NCBI RefSeq assembly: GCF_016446285.1
Contig: NZ_CP054140.1
Coordinates: forward strand, 1,903,501 to 1,967,500
Source of the DNA: Desulfobulbus oligotrophicus
Lineage (GTDB): Bacteria; Desulfobacterota; Desulfobulbia; Desulfobulbales; Desulfobulbaceae
DNA: 64,000 bases
Reading direction: 5' to 3'
The translations under genes were made by a program, and so were the position numbers. Below, piece by piece: positions 46,238 through 56,792 of the stretch. The first letter of the stretch is position 1; each line of letters starts with the position of its first letter. The notes under the pieces are model-generated. The model made no database searches. It was not told where the DNA came from and saw only the letters and a list, made by a program, of their open reading frames with translations.

Positions 46238-46894
46238 ATGCTGAAGCGTTTGGTTGTAACTTTTCTTGCTGCAGCAGCACTGCTGACGGGTATTCTGCTC
46301 AGTGCAGCACCGTTGTTGCTGCTCCGGTCCCAGGTGGATGCGCCGACCATGCTGATGATGTTCTGTCTGTGGATTGCCGCGGCTCTTGGTATCGGGCTTG
46401 TCCTGTTGAACAAGATGCTGAAAAGCATCTGGTTTTTTCGCGGCACAGGTGAGCCGGTTCCTCTTGATCAACTGCGACAGAAGCTGTTGGCTGTCAATGC
46501 CATGGCCTGTCCGGTGAGTGTGCTGGGAAAACGTCGCACCCTCATCTTTACCTGGCGGTACCATGATAAGCGGTGGTGCGAACTGTTGAGCCGGCTCGGC
46601 ATCAGGCACCTTTATGAGCTGCGCTGTTTTTTTGATGCGGATACCCGTACGGTTCTGCTGGTTGATCGCAGCCGGACGGTGGATTTTCTCATCTGTCCGG
46701 AGCGGGTGAAGACCGGACGGCCTTGTTTACCTCTTCCTTTGCTGACAGCGCCGGCAAAGCAGCCCACCACTATCGACTGGTATGACACTGTTGCCGAGTA
46801 TGAGTACCATGTTCACCGCCGTGAAATAAAGGTGCCTGTCCTGGGCACGATCCTGGCCAACGGCTGGCACGCCCGTCTGTGTCTGTGGCGATGA
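46238..46894 (+). CDS. Two-helix membrane protein of unknown function
   Basis: The 218-residue protein has two N-terminal membrane helices (VVTFLAAAALLTGILLSAAPLLLL and MLMMFCLWIAAALGIGLVLL). A basic soluble domain (YHDKRWCELLSRLGIRHLYELRCFFD, and VLLVDRSRTVDFLI) follows. I do not recognise a family. It starts 15 nt after the carboxypeptidase gene and ends 30 nt before the hybrid kinase gene, so it is part of the same run. Confidence 0.7.
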   Translation: MLKRLVVTFLAAAALLTGILLSAAPLLLLRSQVDAPTMLMMFCLWIAAALGIGLVLLNKMLKSIWFFRGTGEPVPLDQLRQKLLAVNAMACPVSVLGKRRTLIFTWRYHDKRWCELLSRLGIRHLYELRCFFDADTRTVLLVDRSRTVDFLICPERVKTGRPCLPLPLLTAPAKQPTTIDWYDTVAEYEYHVHRREIKVPVLGTILANGWHARLCLWR

Positions 46895-46924
46895 CCGAAC
46901 CGGGATGCTGAGTTGAAGCCGTCG

Positions 46925-49813
46925 ATGCCTATGCGCCTGTTCCGCTTTTTTTCGCCGAAGAGTGCTTTTCGTTCTCTGTCTTCCGACAGGAAGAGTGCCG
47001 GCAAAGCAGCCCTGTTCTATCTGATGGCGGCAGGTGCCTGGGTTTGGCTTACCAACAGGGTCATCGATCAGTTGGTGATGGATGCACAGCGTAAGGTCTG
47101 GGGACAGGCTGCTCAGGAATGGGCACTGATTATCTTGACATCTGCGGTCCTGTTCATGCTGCTTCGGCAAAGACAAACCCGATCTGATCAGGAAAGCAAT
47201 TGGTCAAGCATAGATCCATTGGATTTCAACAAGCTCGCCCAGATGGTTCCTGTTGGCAGGGCTGTTGTACGTGAGCAGATCATCATGAGCGCCAATGCCC
47301 ATCTCTGCGGTTTGACCGGCTATGCACAGGAAGAACTGATCGGTATGGACAGTCACCTGCTCTATGCCGATGCCTCTGAAGCAGATCTGGAAAAAGATCT
47401 GCAGCCGAGCAGGGGACAATCCACCGGTACTGTCGCCACCAGCTGGGTCCGAAAGGATGGAGTGATAGTTCCTGTCCGTCTCCATGTGGCTCTGTTGAAC
47501 CCTGATAATCCTGCCGCAGGATCTCTCTTTACCGTGACTGATATGAACGTCTCCAGGCTGATGGAGCAGGTTCTGGAGCAACAGAAAGAACTGTATCTCT
47601 TTTTTGTTCAATCAGCTGAAGACGGTATTCTGCTCTGTGACCGTACCGGCACTGTTCTTCAGGCCAATCAGACCATGTGCAACTTCCTTCGTCTTACGCA
47701 GGGCGAGCTGGTCGGTAAACAGATCACAGCATTTTTTCGGATCATGGCTGATGAAAAGGTCCGACCGTTCTGCCATGATTTTGTGCAACAGGGACAAACA
47801 GTCGAGGTTGAGTGGCTCCTGACGACCACCGGTGATGTGGAGCGATCCCTGGATGCGCGGGTCGTGGCGATGTCCGATGGCACGTACCTGGTCATCTTTC
47901 ATGATGTGACCGAGCGGAAGGCCGTTGAGAAGGCCCTGCGGGAGAGTGAGAAGAAATTCACACTCGCCTTTGCAACCAGTCCCGATGCGATCATTATCAA
48001 TCGCCTGGTTGATGGTGTCCTTGTTGAAACCAACAAGAGCTTTACGGCACTGACCGGATACTCCTGCGCAGAGGTTGTCGGCCTCTCACCTGTGCAACTG
48101 AATCTCTGGCGTGATCCGGCTGAGCGGGATCGTTTGATCAAACAGCTGTATGCTCAGGGGTATTGCGAAAATATGGAGGCCGGCTTTCGGCGCAAAGACG
48201 GCAGCTATGGTATCGGATCGGTGAGCTCACGATTGCTCGAACTCAACGATGTTCTGCATGTTGTGTCAATTGTTCGTGATATTACAAGACGCAAACAGAC
48301 AGAGATCGATCTGGAGCGACTGAAGGTGGCCATTGAACAGGCAGGGGAGGTTGTGGTCATCACCGAGGTGGATGGCAGTATTGTGTATGCTAATCCGGCT
48401 TTTTCAGAGGTAACAGGTTATGCCAGAGAGGAGGTGCTGGGTAAAAATCCCCGGATTTTGAAAAGCGGGGAACATGACAGGACATTTTACAGGGAGCTCT
48501 GGCGTGTTATCAGTAGCGGGAATACCTGGAGCGGCCGGATAGTCAACAGGAAGAAAGACGGCTCCCTGTACACGGAAGAGGCGACGATTTCACCGATCTT
48601 TGATCAGCAGGGCAGTATTGTCAACTACGTGGCCATCAAGCGGGATATTACCGCTCAACTGCAACTGGAAGCCCAGTATCTGCACGCCCAGAAGATGGAG
48701 TCCATAGGCCGGCTTACAAGCGGGGTTGCGCACGATTTCAATAACATTTTAACGGTGATCGTCGGCTACTGCGAGATGGCCATGACCAGGGCCGATGCCG
48801 GGCTGCCGATGGCCGGAGAACTGGAAGAGATCCACAAGGCTGCGCTGCGCTCCGCAGATATTGTCCATCAGCTCCGGACCTTTTCCCGTAACCAGCCAAT
48901 TGCTCCAAAGCCCATTGACCTGAACGAGACAGTGACCGGGATGCTGACCATGCTGCAGCGGTCCATCGGCGATGATATAGAGCTGATCTGGGTACCGGAA
49001 AAGGATCTGCCGATCATCAAGATGGATCCCAGCCAACTTGACCAGATCTTAGTGAATCTCTGTGTCAATGCCCGCGATGCGGTCCATGGTTCCGGTACGA
49101 TCACCCTTCGCACCCGTTCTGTTGATCTGAACGCCTCTTTTTGCACCGAACGCGAGGGGATTATACCCGGCAGGTATGTGGTCGTCCAGGTGATCGATAC
49201 TGGTTGTGGTATTGCGGAGGAGTTGCGGGACCAGATATTTGAGCCGTTTTTTACAACCAAGGGGTCGCTCGGTACCGGTCTGGGACTTTCCACTGTCTAT
49301 GGTATTGTCAAGCAGAATAACGGGTATGTGGATGTACACGGCGAGCCGGGAAAGGGGACAACCTTTCTTGTTTACTTACCGGTACATGACAACGATCCTG
49401 TGACCGTGGAGGTGAAAGAGCGCAATGTACCGTCCCTGGGGTTCGGAGAGACGATTCTTTTGGTCGAGGATGACTCCTCGGTGCTTGCCCTTGGTCAGTT
49501 CATGCTGGAGAGTCTGGGGTATCGGGTGCTGACGGCCACAACGCCGGGTGAGGCCATGCAGCTGGCCGAACATAATGGGACCGGCTTTGATCTTCTTGTG
49601 ACAGATCTCGTTCTGCCGGTCATGAGCGGTAAGGAGCTGGCGGATCGGTTAGTGGGCCGATATCCCGGTCTTAAGGTGGTTTTCATGTCCGCCTGCCCTG
49701 TTGAGGCTGCCGGTCACGACCTGGGGCTTGGCGATGATGAGTGTTTTTTGCAAAAACCTTTTTCACTGACCACCATGGCCGACAGCGTCAAATCGGCATT
49801 GACCGCAGATTGA
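46925..49813 (+). CDS. Membrane hybrid histidine kinase with PAS domains and a receiver
   Basis: A 962-residue protein from ATG 46925. Two helices near residues 27-82 (YLMAAGAWVWLTNRV; ALIILTSAVLFMLLR) are followed by four PAS/PAC-like modules (for example LCGLTGYAQEELIG; VTGYAREEVLGKNPRIL with the following PAC YVAIKRDITA). The HisKA box has the phospho-acceptor His603 in GVAHDFNNILT. Then come the ATPase (LVNLCVNARDAV, DTGCGIAEE, GTGLGLSTVYGIV) and a C-terminal receiver (LLVEDDSS, LVTDLVLPVMSG, LQKPF). It would autophosphorylate and relay to its own receiver. The signal is unknown and no partner regulator is adjacent. Convergent with comM. Confidence 0.93.
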   Translation: MPMRLFRFFSPKSAFRSLSSDRKSAGKAALFYLMAAGAWVWLTNRVIDQLVMDAQRKVWGQAAQEWALIILTSAVLFMLLRQRQTRSDQESNWSSIDPLDFNKLAQMVPVGRAVVREQIIMSANAHLCGLTGYAQEELIGMDSHLLYADASEADLEKDLQPSRGQSTGTVATSWVRKDGVIVPVRLHVALLNPDNPAAGSLFTVTDMNVSRLMEQVLEQQKELYLFFVQSAEDGILLCDRTGTVLQANQTMCNFLRLTQGELVGKQITAFFRIMADEKVRPFCHDFVQQGQTVEVEWLLTTTGDVERSLDARVVAMSDGTYLVIFHDVTERKAVEKALRESEKKFTLAFATSPDAIIINRLVDGVLVETNKSFTALTGYSCAEVVGLSPVQLNLWRDPAERDRLIKQLYAQGYCENMEAGFRRKDGSYGIGSVSSRLLELNDVLHVVSIVRDITRRKQTEIDLERLKVAIEQAGEVVVITEVDGSIVYANPAFSEVTGYAREEVLGKNPRILKSGEHDRTFYRELWRVISSGNTWSGRIVNRKKDGSLYTEEATISPIFDQQGSIVNYVAIKRDITAQLQLEAQYLHAQKMESIGRLTSGVAHDFNNILTVIVGYCEMAMTRADAGLPMAGELEEIHKAALRSADIVHQLRTFSRNQPIAPKPIDLNETVTGMLTMLQRSIGDDIELIWVPEKDLPIIKMDPSQLDQILVNLCVNARDAVHGSGTITLRTRSVDLNASFCTEREGIIPGRYVVVQVIDTGCGIAEELRDQIFEPFFTTKGSLGTGLGLSTVYGIVKQNNGYVDVHGEPGKGTTFLVYLPVHDNDPVTVEVKERNVPSLGFGETILLVEDDSSVLALGQFMLESLGYRVLTATTPGEAMQLAEHNGTGFDLLVTDLVLPVMSGKELADRLVGRYPGLKVVFMSACPVEAAGHDLGLGDDECFLQKPFSLTTMADSVKSALTAD

Positions 49814-49832
49814 GAACCTTCAGCGTGTTTTT

Positions 49833-51362
49833 TTAAAGTTCGAACTGAAGACGACGGTACTGCACCGCCTCAGCCACATGGGCTGTCTGCAAGGTTTTCG
49901 CCCCATCCAGATCAGCAATGGTCCGGGCAATCTTGAGAATCCGGTGGTAGGCACGGGCGGAAAGACCCAGACGCTGGATAGCCTGGTTGAGCAGTTCAGC
50001 TGATCCGGTATCGAGCCGGCAGAACCGTTTGACGTCTTTGCTGCTCATCTGGGCATTACAGTGGAGTGCAGCAGAGCCTGCAAATCGTTGCTGCTGGCGG
50101 GATCTGGCCTGATTGACCCTTTCTCTGATGCATGCTGACGACTCGCCGGTCGGTTGGCCGATCAGCTCTTTGACAGGAACCGAGGGCACCTCGATATGCA
50201 TGTCAATGCGATCCAGCAGCGGGCCGGATAAGCGGCTCCGATAACGGTGGATCTGCGGGGGTGTGCAGGTACAGCTGCGGAACTGGTCGCCGAGAAATCC
50301 GCACGGACAGGGATTCATCGCTGCCACCAGCATGAAGCGCGCCGGGAAACTCAAGCTGCTTGCTGCACGTGCTATGGTTACAGCCCCGTCCTCCAAGGGC
50401 TGGCGGAGCACTTCCAGAACGTGTTTTTTAAATTCCGGCAGTTCGTCGAGAAACAGTACGCCGTTATGGGCAAGGGAGACCTCACCGGGACGGGGGATCT
50501 GACCGCCGCCGATCAGACCGGCATCGGAGACGGTGTGGTGCGGTGAACGGAAAGGCCGTGTTACCAGCAGCGGTGTTTTTTCCGGGAGCACACCGGCGAT
50601 GGAGAACACCTTGGTGGTTTCAATGGCCTCTGCAAGTGTGAGATCCGGGAGGATAGTGGGCAGACGTCGGGCCATCATGGTCTTGCCGGTTCCCGGAGTG
50701 CCGCTGAGCAGAATATTATGGCCGCCGCTGGCAGCGATCTCCAGGGCCCGTTTGGCATAGTCTTGACCTTTGACATCGGCAAAGTCAACGGGATAGTGAT
50801 TCTTACCGGCAAAAAGGGTAACCGGATCAACGGTGACCGGAACAGGTGAGATGTGTCCGGTGAGTACCTCCACGGCCTGGTCAAGCCGCTCGATACCGTA
50901 GACGTCAAGACCCTGGACAATGGCTGCTTCAGCCGCGTTTTCAGCCGGAAGGAGAAAACGGTTCACTCCCGCCTCGTGGATGGCCAGGGCCATGGGAAGG
51001 ATACCGGGAATAGGGCGAAGAGAGCCATCTAAAGACAGTTCGCCGATGATCGCTGTCTGTTCGAGCTTATCACCGGGTATTATCCCGGCTGCCGCCAGAA
51101 TACCCAGGGCAATGGGCAGGTCGTAGCCGGTGCCTTCTTTTTTTACTGCTGCCGGTGCCAGATTGACGGTGATCCGTCGCTGCGGGAATTCATAACCGGC
51201 ATTTTTAATGGCCGCCCGTACTCGATCCTTGGCCTCGCGCACCGCCCCCTCGGCCAGGCCGACTGTAGAAAAAGAGGGGAGTCCCTGGGCAAGATCAACC
51301 TCTACCTGTACAGGAAAACCGTCAACTCCAAAGACGGAACAGCTGATCACTGTGGCAAGCAT
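49833..51362 (-). CDS. comM: YifB/ComM family Mg-chelatase-like AAA+ ATPase
   Basis: The 509-residue protein has an N-terminal Lon-like domain ([33 protein letters not shown]), and an AAA+ core with Walker [32 protein letters not shown] and Walker [13 protein letters not shown]-terminal Mg-chelatase-type block ([18 protein letters not shown]) follows. ComM orthologues promote branch migration during natural transformation. The start is fused to the trmN6-like stop (TAATG). Confidence 0.95.
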   Translation of the reverse strand: MLATVISCSVFGVDGFPVQVEVDLAQGLPSFSTVGLAEGAVREAKDRVRAAIKNAGYEFPQRRITVNLAPAAVKKEGTGYDLPIALGILAAAGIIPGDKLEQTAIIGELSLDGSLRPIPGILPMALAIHEAGVNRFLLPAENAAEAAIVQGLDVYGIERLDQAVEVLTGHISPVPVTVDPVTLFAGKNHYPVDFADVKGQDYAKRALEIAASGGHNILLSGTPGTGKTMMARRLPTILPDLTLAEAIETTKVFSIAGVLPEKTPLLVTRPFRSPHHTVSDAGLIGGGQIPRPGEVSLAHNGVLFLDELPEFKKHVLEVLRQPLEDGAVTIARAASSLSFPARFMLVAAMNPCPCGFLGDQFRSCTCTPPQIHRYRSRLSGPLLDRIDMHIEVPSVPVKELIGQPTGESSACIRERVNQARSRQQQRFAGSAALHCNAQMSSKDVKRFCRLDTGSAELLNQAIQRLGLSARAYHRILKIARTIADLDGAKTLQTAHVAEAVQYRRLQFEL

Positions 51363-52210
51363 TATGTCTCCTCATACAGTGCCTGCATGGCAGCAGAATA
51401 GGTGCTGTCGCGGCCGGTGTATATAAAAAATGGGGCGAGCAGTTCAAGCTGTTCCCCGCCGTTTTTCACAGCTTCGACCACTATCAGACAGGCATTGGCA
51501 GCCTGCGGATGGGAGTAGACCGGCTGGAGCCTTTTGGGGGTGAGACGGTGACTGTGCAGGGCTGCAAACAGGGCGTTGCAACGGCGGGCCGGATAGATGA
51601 AGACGACCTTGCCCCGGTTTTTCACGGCAAAGGCCGAGGCCCGGGCAAAATCGTTGATATTGCCCCGGAGCTCGTGGCGGGCGGAGGCAGCCTGCCTGTT
51701 TTGGTTGAGACGGCCGGTGTGTTGTTGGCGGTACGGCGGGTTGCTGACAACGAGATCGTATGACTCCGGCCTTAGTACTGAACCCGGTGCCCGCAGGTCT
51801 CCCCGCAGGATGGCGCAACGTTGTTCATAGCCGTTCTGTCTGATATTGGCTGTAGCCAGATCAGCCAGTTCAGCTTGCACTTCCAGGCCGTCAACCAGGA
51901 TGTGAGGATGACGGTAAGCCAGGATCAGGCTGATAACACCACAACCGCAACCAAGATCAAGAACCCGCTGTCCTTTTTTGGGAACAGAGGAGTGGGCGAC
52001 AAGGACCGCATCCACAGAGAAACGGTACCCGTTTCGGTGCTGTCGGCAGATAAGCCGACCGGCAAAGAGACTGTCATCGGTTACTTCGTCAGCAACAGGA
52101 GAGGTGGCGGACACGGCGTGATGGCCGGTCTGCTGAATTTCACTGCCGCACAAAACTGGCAGAGACGGGGTATTTGTGGTAGAGAGGGCAGTCTTTGGTA
52201 ATGCTGTCAT
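51362..52210 (-). CDS. tRNA1(Val) adenine-N6 methyltransferase-like protein (TrmN6/YfiC family)
   Basis: The 282-residue class I SAM methyltransferase has [13 protein letters not shown] (typical YfiC block), the SAM-binding motif [12 protein letters not shown] and the target-site motif [10 protein letters not shown]-terminal domain has [19 protein letters not shown]. Family members methylate A37 of tRNA1(Val). The first about 45 residues are not conserved-looking and a later start is possible. It overlaps comM by a single base. Confidence 0.85.
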   Translation of the reverse strand: MTALPKTALSTTNTPSLPVLCGSEIQQTGHHAVSATSPVADEVTDDSLFAGRLICRQHRNGYRFSVDAVLVAHSSVPKKGQRVLDLGCGCGVISLILAYRHPHILVDGLEVQAELADLATANIRQNGYEQRCAILRGDLRAPGSVLRPESYDLVVSNPPYRQQHTGRLNQNRQAASARHELRGNINDFARASAFAVKNRGKVVFIYPARRCNALFAALHSHRLTPKRLQPVYSHPQAANACLIVVEAVKNGGEQLELLAPFFIYTGRDSTYSAAMQALYEET

Positions 52211-52320
52211 GGCAATAAAATAACACGTTTGTTCTCATTTGACGACGCCTGTCTGCAGGCTGCCGGCCGGCGGCGGCTAGGAGACCAGCATGACATCTTT
52301 TGGAAGGGAGATCGAGATCT

Positions 52321-52689
52321 ATGGATATTTTTATTCAAACCCACTTTTCCGGAGGTCATCATCTTCGGGCCTACCCGGGGAACTGTGAAAATCCCCATGG
52401 CCATAACTGGCATGTCAAGGTGACGGTACGTGCTGCACAGCTGGATAAACTCGGCATGGGTATTGATTTCAGGCAGTTGAAAAAGGCGGTCAATGCAGTG
52501 GTGGACGAGCTCGACCATCGCGATCTGAACGAACTTCCCGCCTTTCAGGCAGTCAATCCCTCTTCAGAGCACATTGCCATGTATCTTTTTCAGCGTCTGC
52601 AGGAACCGTTGCAGAGTGAACGGTATCGGCTGTACAGTGTTGAAGTACGGGAGACCGAATCCACAGGAGTTATCTACTACGGTGACTGA
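52321..52689 (+). CDS. queD: 6-carboxy-5,6,7,8-tetrahydropterin synthase QueD
   Basis: A 122-residue protein from ATG 52321, preceded by AGGGAGA. It has the zinc histidines (HFSGGHHLR and HGHNWHV), the active-site Cys in GNCENPHGH, DFRQLKKAV, and ELDHRDLNE with the catalytic His. The tail reads RETESTGVIYYGD. It converts dihydroneopterin triphosphate to carboxytetrahydropterin in queuosine synthesis. It overlaps queE by 8 nt. Confidence 0.94.
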   Translation: MDIFIQTHFSGGHHLRAYPGNCENPHGHNWHVKVTVRAAQLDKLGMGIDFRQLKKAVNAVVDELDHRDLNELPAFQAVNPSSEHIAMYLFQRLQEPLQSERYRLYSVEVRETESTGVIYYGD

Positions 52690-53350
52690 GACACTGCGGG
52701 TCTGCGAGCTTTTTTACTCGATCCAGGGTGAGTCCACCCGGGCTGGCCTGCCCTGCCTTTTTATTCGCCTGGCCGGTTGCAATCTCAGGTGTTCATACTG
52801 TGATGCCTCGTACACCTGGCAGGAGGAGGGGCACCTGATGCAGGTGGCCGAACTTCTGGCCTGGGTTGATGCAACTCCCGGAGTCATGGTGGAGGTCACC
52901 GGTGGCGAGCCGATGAGTCAGCCGGGAACTGTGCCGCTGATGCGATCATTGCTCGCAGCGGGACGATCGGTTTTGCTTGAAACCAACGGCAGCCTGTGTC
53001 TTGAAAAGGTGCCCGATGGGGTTGGCATTATTATGGATGTGAAGTGCCCTGGTTCGGGTATGGCGGCCTCCGGCCTGGCGGAAAACATCGGTGTTTTACA
53101 GCAACGACAGCTACGCGGATGCCGGGATGAGGTCAAATTCGTGCTCAGCTCAGCAGATGATTTTCATTGGGCGCGTACATACGTGGAGACACACCGACTG
53201 CCTTCTTTTCTGCCGGTCCTGTTTTCACCGGTACAGTCGCAATTTCCGCCTGCTGCCCTGGCTGAACTGCTGCTTGCCTCCCGGCTTAATGTGCGCCTGC
53301 AGGTACAACTGCACACCCTGCTGTGGCCGGGTCTGACCAGGGGTGTTTGA
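52682..53350 (+). CDS. queE: 7-carboxy-7-deazaguanine synthase QueE (radical SAM)
   Basis: A 222-residue protein from GTG 52682 (the frame is open upstream). It begins CELFYSIQGESTRAG, typical of QueE, with RLAGCNLRCSYCDASYTW carrying the CxxxCxxC radical SAM motif. VTGGEPMSQP follows near residue 80 and the LLETNGS block after it. It converts carboxytetrahydropterin to 7-carboxy-7-deazaguanine. queC and queF are not in the window. The start is set by synteny with queD (8-nt overlap) and lacks a strong ribosome-binding site. Confidence 0.92.
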   Translation: MTETLRVCELFYSIQGESTRAGLPCLFIRLAGCNLRCSYCDASYTWQEEGHLMQVAELLAWVDATPGVMVEVTGGEPMSQPGTVPLMRSLLAAGRSVLLETNGSLCLEKVPDGVGIIMDVKCPGSGMAASGLAENIGVLQQRQLRGCRDEVKFVLSSADDFHWARTYVETHRLPSFLPVLFSPVQSQFPPAALAELLLASRLNVRLQVQLHTLLWPGLTRGV

Positions 53351-53446
53351 AGAGACAGAAAATGCTTCCGCTTGCGGCTGTTTCCCCCTATACTTTCAGC
53401 AAGGTCTCATCCCAATATTTTTCTTTTACTGTTTGAGGAAATCCGC

Positions 53447-54724
53447 ATGCCTGCAGTGGAAACCACCTGCGTTGGAATTATCGGCCTCGGCTATGTCGGT
53501 CTGCCGCTGGCCGTGGAATTCAGTAAAAAACGACCAACCATCGGTTTTGATTTAAAGACTGATCGTATTGAAGAGTTGCGCCGTGCTGTTGATGTTACCC
53601 GCGAGGTAAGCACCGAAGAGTTGCAACAGGCGGGTGAACTGTACTTTACCAGTGATGTCGAAGAGCTGCGTCGGTGCAGTGTGTATATCGTGGCCGTCCC
53701 GACACCGATCGATTCCAATAAACGACCTGACCTGACGCCGCTGACCAGGGCATCTAAAACCGTGGCCACAGTGCTTGAAGATGGTGATGTGGTGATTTAC
53801 GAGTCCACTGTCTATCCCGGTGCCACTGAAGAGGTCTGTGTACCGATTCTGGAACGGGATTCAGGGCTGGTCTTTAACCGTGATTTTTTTGTCGGCTACA
53901 GCCCGGAACGAGTCAATCCCGGTGATCGCCAGCACCGGTTGCCGACCATTGTCAAGGTCACCTCCGGATCAACTCCTGAAATTGCCGACTTTGTTGACGC
54001 CCTGTACGGTCAGATCATCACTGCCGGCACGTTCAAGGCCGGTTCCATCCGGGTGGCTGAGGCGGCCAAGGTCATTGAGAACACACAGCGCGACGTCAAT
54101 ATTGCCCTGGTCAATGAGTTGGCCCTGATCTTTAACCGTCTGGGCATTGACACTCTGGAGGTGTTACAGGCAGCCGGTACCAAGTGGAACTTCCTGCCGT
54201 TCCGCCCCGGACTGGTCGGCGGACACTGCATCGGCGTGGATCCCTACTACCTCACGCATAAGGCGCAGGAGGTCGGGTACCATCCGGAGATGATCCTGGC
54301 CGGTCGACGGCTCAATGACGATATGGGGCGCTACATTGCCTCGGAAACGGTCAAGTTGATGCTCAGGCGACGCATCCACGTGGCTGATTCCCAGATCCTC
54401 ATCCTTGGACTCACCTTTAAGGAGAACTGCCCGGATCTGCGCAATACCCGGGTTATCGACATCATTGAAGAGTTACACTCCTTTGGAGCACAGGTTGAGG
54501 TCTATGATCCATGGGTGGATCAGGAAGAGGCCCGTCGTCTGTACGGCGTTACCATGGTCGATTCTCTTCGTGAAGGCCGCTACGATGCGGTTATCCTGGC
54601 GGTGGCCCACCAGGAGTTTGTCGCCATGACACCGGCAGCTGTGCGTAATCTCTGTAAACCCTCTGCCATTATCTACGATGTTAAACATACCCTGCCAGCC
54701 GAAGTGATTGACGGCAGCCTCTAG
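53447..54724 (+). CDS. UDP-N-acetyl-hexosamine / UDP-sugar 6-dehydrogenase (TviB/WbpO-like)
   Basis: A 425-residue NAD-dependent dehydrogenase from ATG 53447, which has GAGGAA in front. Motifs: the Rossmann [51 protein letters not shown], and the catalytic cysteine in [19 protein letters not shown]. The C-terminal block is [21 protein letters not shown]. The [21 protein letters not shown] stretch is typical of the TviB/WbpO group that oxidises UDP-GlcNAc or UDP-GalNAc for capsule or O-antigen. No other polysaccharide gene is adjacent. Confidence 0.9.
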   Translation: MPAVETTCVGIIGLGYVGLPLAVEFSKKRPTIGFDLKTDRIEELRRAVDVTREVSTEELQQAGELYFTSDVEELRRCSVYIVAVPTPIDSNKRPDLTPLTRASKTVATVLEDGDVVIYESTVYPGATEEVCVPILERDSGLVFNRDFFVGYSPERVNPGDRQHRLPTIVKVTSGSTPEIADFVDALYGQIITAGTFKAGSIRVAEAAKVIENTQRDVNIALVNELALIFNRLGIDTLEVLQAAGTKWNFLPFRPGLVGGHCIGVDPYYLTHKAQEVGYHPEMILAGRRLNDDMGRYIASETVKLMLRRRIHVADSQILILGLTFKENCPDLRNTRVIDIIEELHSFGAQVEVYDPWVDQEEARRLYGVTMVDSLREGRYDAVILAVAHQEFVAMTPAAVRNLCKPSAIIYDVKHTLPAEVIDGSL

Positions 54725-54734
54725 CTGCAGCTCG

Positions 54735-54768
54735 TTGGGTGCAGATGTCTGTACGCATCAGCACCCAA
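54735..54768. other. Hairpin between convergent genes, terminator-like without T-run
   Basis: TTGGGTG (54735-54741) pairs with CACCCAA (54762-54768), with an inner GATG/CATC stem. It sits between the UDP-sugar dehydrogenase and the minus-strand FMN protein. There is no U-tract on either strand, so termination is only possible. Confidence 0.35.
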
Positions 54769-54849
54769 GGCTCTCCGGTTCAGGAAGACTGCTGCCCAGG
54801 GCCTCCTGAGCGTAGGATCAGGGGGCGAACAGCGTTTTTCCGTCTGTCT

Positions 54850-55221
54850 TTACAGGGTCTGGGTGACGGATTCGATGGTGATGACCAGGACCGCACGCAA
54901 CCAGGTAAACTTTGCCTTCATACCGTCAAAATCCGGGCCGGAGGTGACAAAGGAGCCCTGCCCTCGAATTAAAAAACCAGTACCCGGTCCATGCAGGCCG
55001 CTCACTTCACGGCTTCCCAGGGTGAGCAGTACCTTGGGATTGCTGCTGATGTTTGCCTCTGTTGTGTGCATACGGCCGGCAGGGATGAGCAGGCGCTGGT
55101 CTGCCGACAGGGTGAGGTAACTGTTCCAGGTGTTGACCAGGTGTGGTTCATCTTTTCCCTGTGTGGCAATGGCGACCACACCTTCATTCTGCATAACTTT
55201 CAGCAACGGTTCCGGTAGCAT
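54850..55221 (-). CDS. Pyridoxamine 5'-phosphate oxidase-like FMN-binding protein
   Basis: A 123-residue protein from ATG 55221, with AGGAGAG at the right distance; the frame is open to 55368 but the extra residues look non-coding. It reads LLKVMQNEGVVAIATQGKDEPHLVNTWNSYLTL, LLIPAGRMHTTEANI, KVLLTLGSREV and GTGFLIRGQGSFV, a small split-barrel flavin fold. Partners and substrate are unknown. It is downstream of the DUF2157-like membrane gene on the same strand. Confidence 0.82.
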   Translation of the reverse strand: MLPEPLLKVMQNEGVVAIATQGKDEPHLVNTWNSYLTLSADQRLLIPAGRMHTTEANISSNPKVLLTLGSREVSGLHGPGTGFLIRGQGSFVTSGPDFDGMKAKFTWLRAVLVITIESVTQTL

Positions 55222-55256
55222 CTTTATCTCTCCTGTCCATGTACTTTTTGATGTGA

Positions 55257-56435
55257 CTAACAGTTGGTCCTGGTTGTGTCTGTTTTCGCGTCGGTATCGC
55301 CGGGTGTTGTGTGATCGTGCCTTATTCCCAGGTTCCAGATCGCTTCGGCACGACTGCCTATGTACCAAAAACTGAGAGCAAGCACTGTAAAAAAGGCCGC
55401 TTTATGGATGGTATCCCAAAAATATTCAAAGTAGCGTGTATACAGATTTATACATAAGAATGTCAGGCCAAAGCCGCGGAGAACAGCATCATCTTTTTTC
55501 AGGCCGTACCAGACAGCAGCGATTGAAGCGGCACCGAAAAGCAGAGACCAATGAAAAAGTTCATACTGTTGCACCTGCTGCCATTGCCTCATATCACCGT
55601 AGTTGCCGAAAATAGACATGATCCACAGGGCAATGAACAGGTGCAGCAGGCCGATGACCTTTGTTTGCGGTGACATGGAGAGGATGCGCGTTTTGAGTGT
55701 TTTATCGTTTTTGTCAGAGGCGATATTTTGTCCTTCTATTCCGGCAATGGCCAGGATGGCACCAAAGAGAACAAAACGTAGCGGATAGTTCATGCCTAAA
55801 AAGTACGCCCCATAACCGGAGACGTAGCCGGTTTCTGTCCCCATCCAGCCACTCAACGACAGCAGTCCAAACACCCAGACAAGCGCCGATGGAAACCAGA
55901 GGCCGAGCAGCGCATAGAGGACGGAGGCGATGAGAAACAGCAAAGAGAAGTGGCCGCTGCCTGTATCCACGGCCACACCAAGATAAAAGACAGCCCCGGC
56001 CAGGGTCAAGACACCGAGGAAAAAGACGGCTTCATTGCTGTAGACCCGGTGGGGGTACTTTTTTCGTAAAAACAGGCCATACTGAAAGAGACCGGCTGCT
56101 GCAACTGCAAAAAATGCACACTTGCCGATTGCCGGTGCCTTGAAGATGCGCATCAGAAGCTCTGCAAGCACCTTGTCGGCTGCAACTGCGCCAGCTGCAA
56201 TCACCAGGCAGACGATGGCAATGGAAAAGGCGTAGCGGGCGGTCTTTTGCCAATCAAAGGTGGCAATGGTAAGCGATGCCCTCAGCTGATGGCCGGTGGC
56301 CGCATCAATGACACCGTTATCCTGCCACTGGGCAACTGTACGCATCACAATGCTGTGCTGCTTTCGTGTCAGCACAATGTGGGGTTGCGGTTCTGTTTTT
56401 TTCATTGTTTTTCCGGTACGTTCGTTTTTTGTCAT
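55257..56435 (-). CDS. Multi-helix membrane protein related to DUF2157 proteins
   Basis: A 392-residue protein from ATG 56435 (MKKTEP at 56405 is possible, with GGAAA upstream). A short cytoplasmic segment is followed by about ten hydrophobic helices (for example ARYAFSIAIVCLVIAAGAVAA; LFGAILAIAGIEG; LLHLFIALWIMSIFG). The N-terminal region with helical DNGVIDAATGHQLRASL pattern resembles DUF2157. Function unknown. The C-terminus is polar and rich in T and D. Confidence 0.72.
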   Translation of the reverse strand: MTKNERTGKTMKKTEPQPHIVLTRKQHSIVMRTVAQWQDNGVIDAATGHQLRASLTIATFDWQKTARYAFSIAIVCLVIAAGAVAADKVLAELLMRIFKAPAIGKCAFFAVAAAGLFQYGLFLRKKYPHRVYSNEAVFFLGVLTLAGAVFYLGVAVDTGSGHFSLLFLIASVLYALLGLWFPSALVWVFGLLSLSGWMGTETGYVSGYGAYFLGMNYPLRFVLFGAILAIAGIEGQNIASDKNDKTLKTRILSMSPQTKVIGLLHLFIALWIMSIFGNYGDMRQWQQVQQYELFHWSLLFGAASIAAVWYGLKKDDAVLRGFGLTFLCINLYTRYFEYFWDTIHKAAFFTVLALSFWYIGSRAEAIWNLGIRHDHTTPGDTDAKTDTTRTNC

Positions 56436-56792
56436 GGAGCAATTTTCCGGCAGAGCTACTGCAGGCCGTTTAGCACTTTATTGCCTGGACCGCAATATAC
56501 TCTGCCATCAACGTTCTCTGCAGCCACGACCGGTCATCTCCATCGTGTATTTTATGCAGGCGTGTTGCAGTGAGTAAAGTTCAAAAATGATGGCCGGGCA
56601 TTCTGGAACAAGTCGTCTTTAAATGGCATAACCTGCTGCAGGTACAGACGGGCAACGCATCTGTTTGTTTCCAGTTGGTTGCCCATTGATCGGAATATGT
56701 CGGTCATAAATCGACTTGACCCTCTCTATCGTACCTGTTACGAAAAAGATAAATCATCTTTATCATTCATCTGCAACAGAGGAGGAACGCTT
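56436..56792. other. Divergent intergenic region, holds the asparaginase promoter
   Basis: This 357-nt stretch separates the DUF2157-like gene from the asparaginase gene. A candidate promoter is described separately. No convincing small gene was seen; the frame upstream of the asparaginase start is open but unsupported. Confidence 0.5.
56716..56744 (+). promoter_or_regulatory. Candidate promoter of the asparaginase gene
   Basis: TTGACC (56716-56721) and TACGAA (56739-56744) are 17 nt apart. The -35 is good and the -10 is poor (3 of 6), so this is tentative. Confidence 0.3.
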
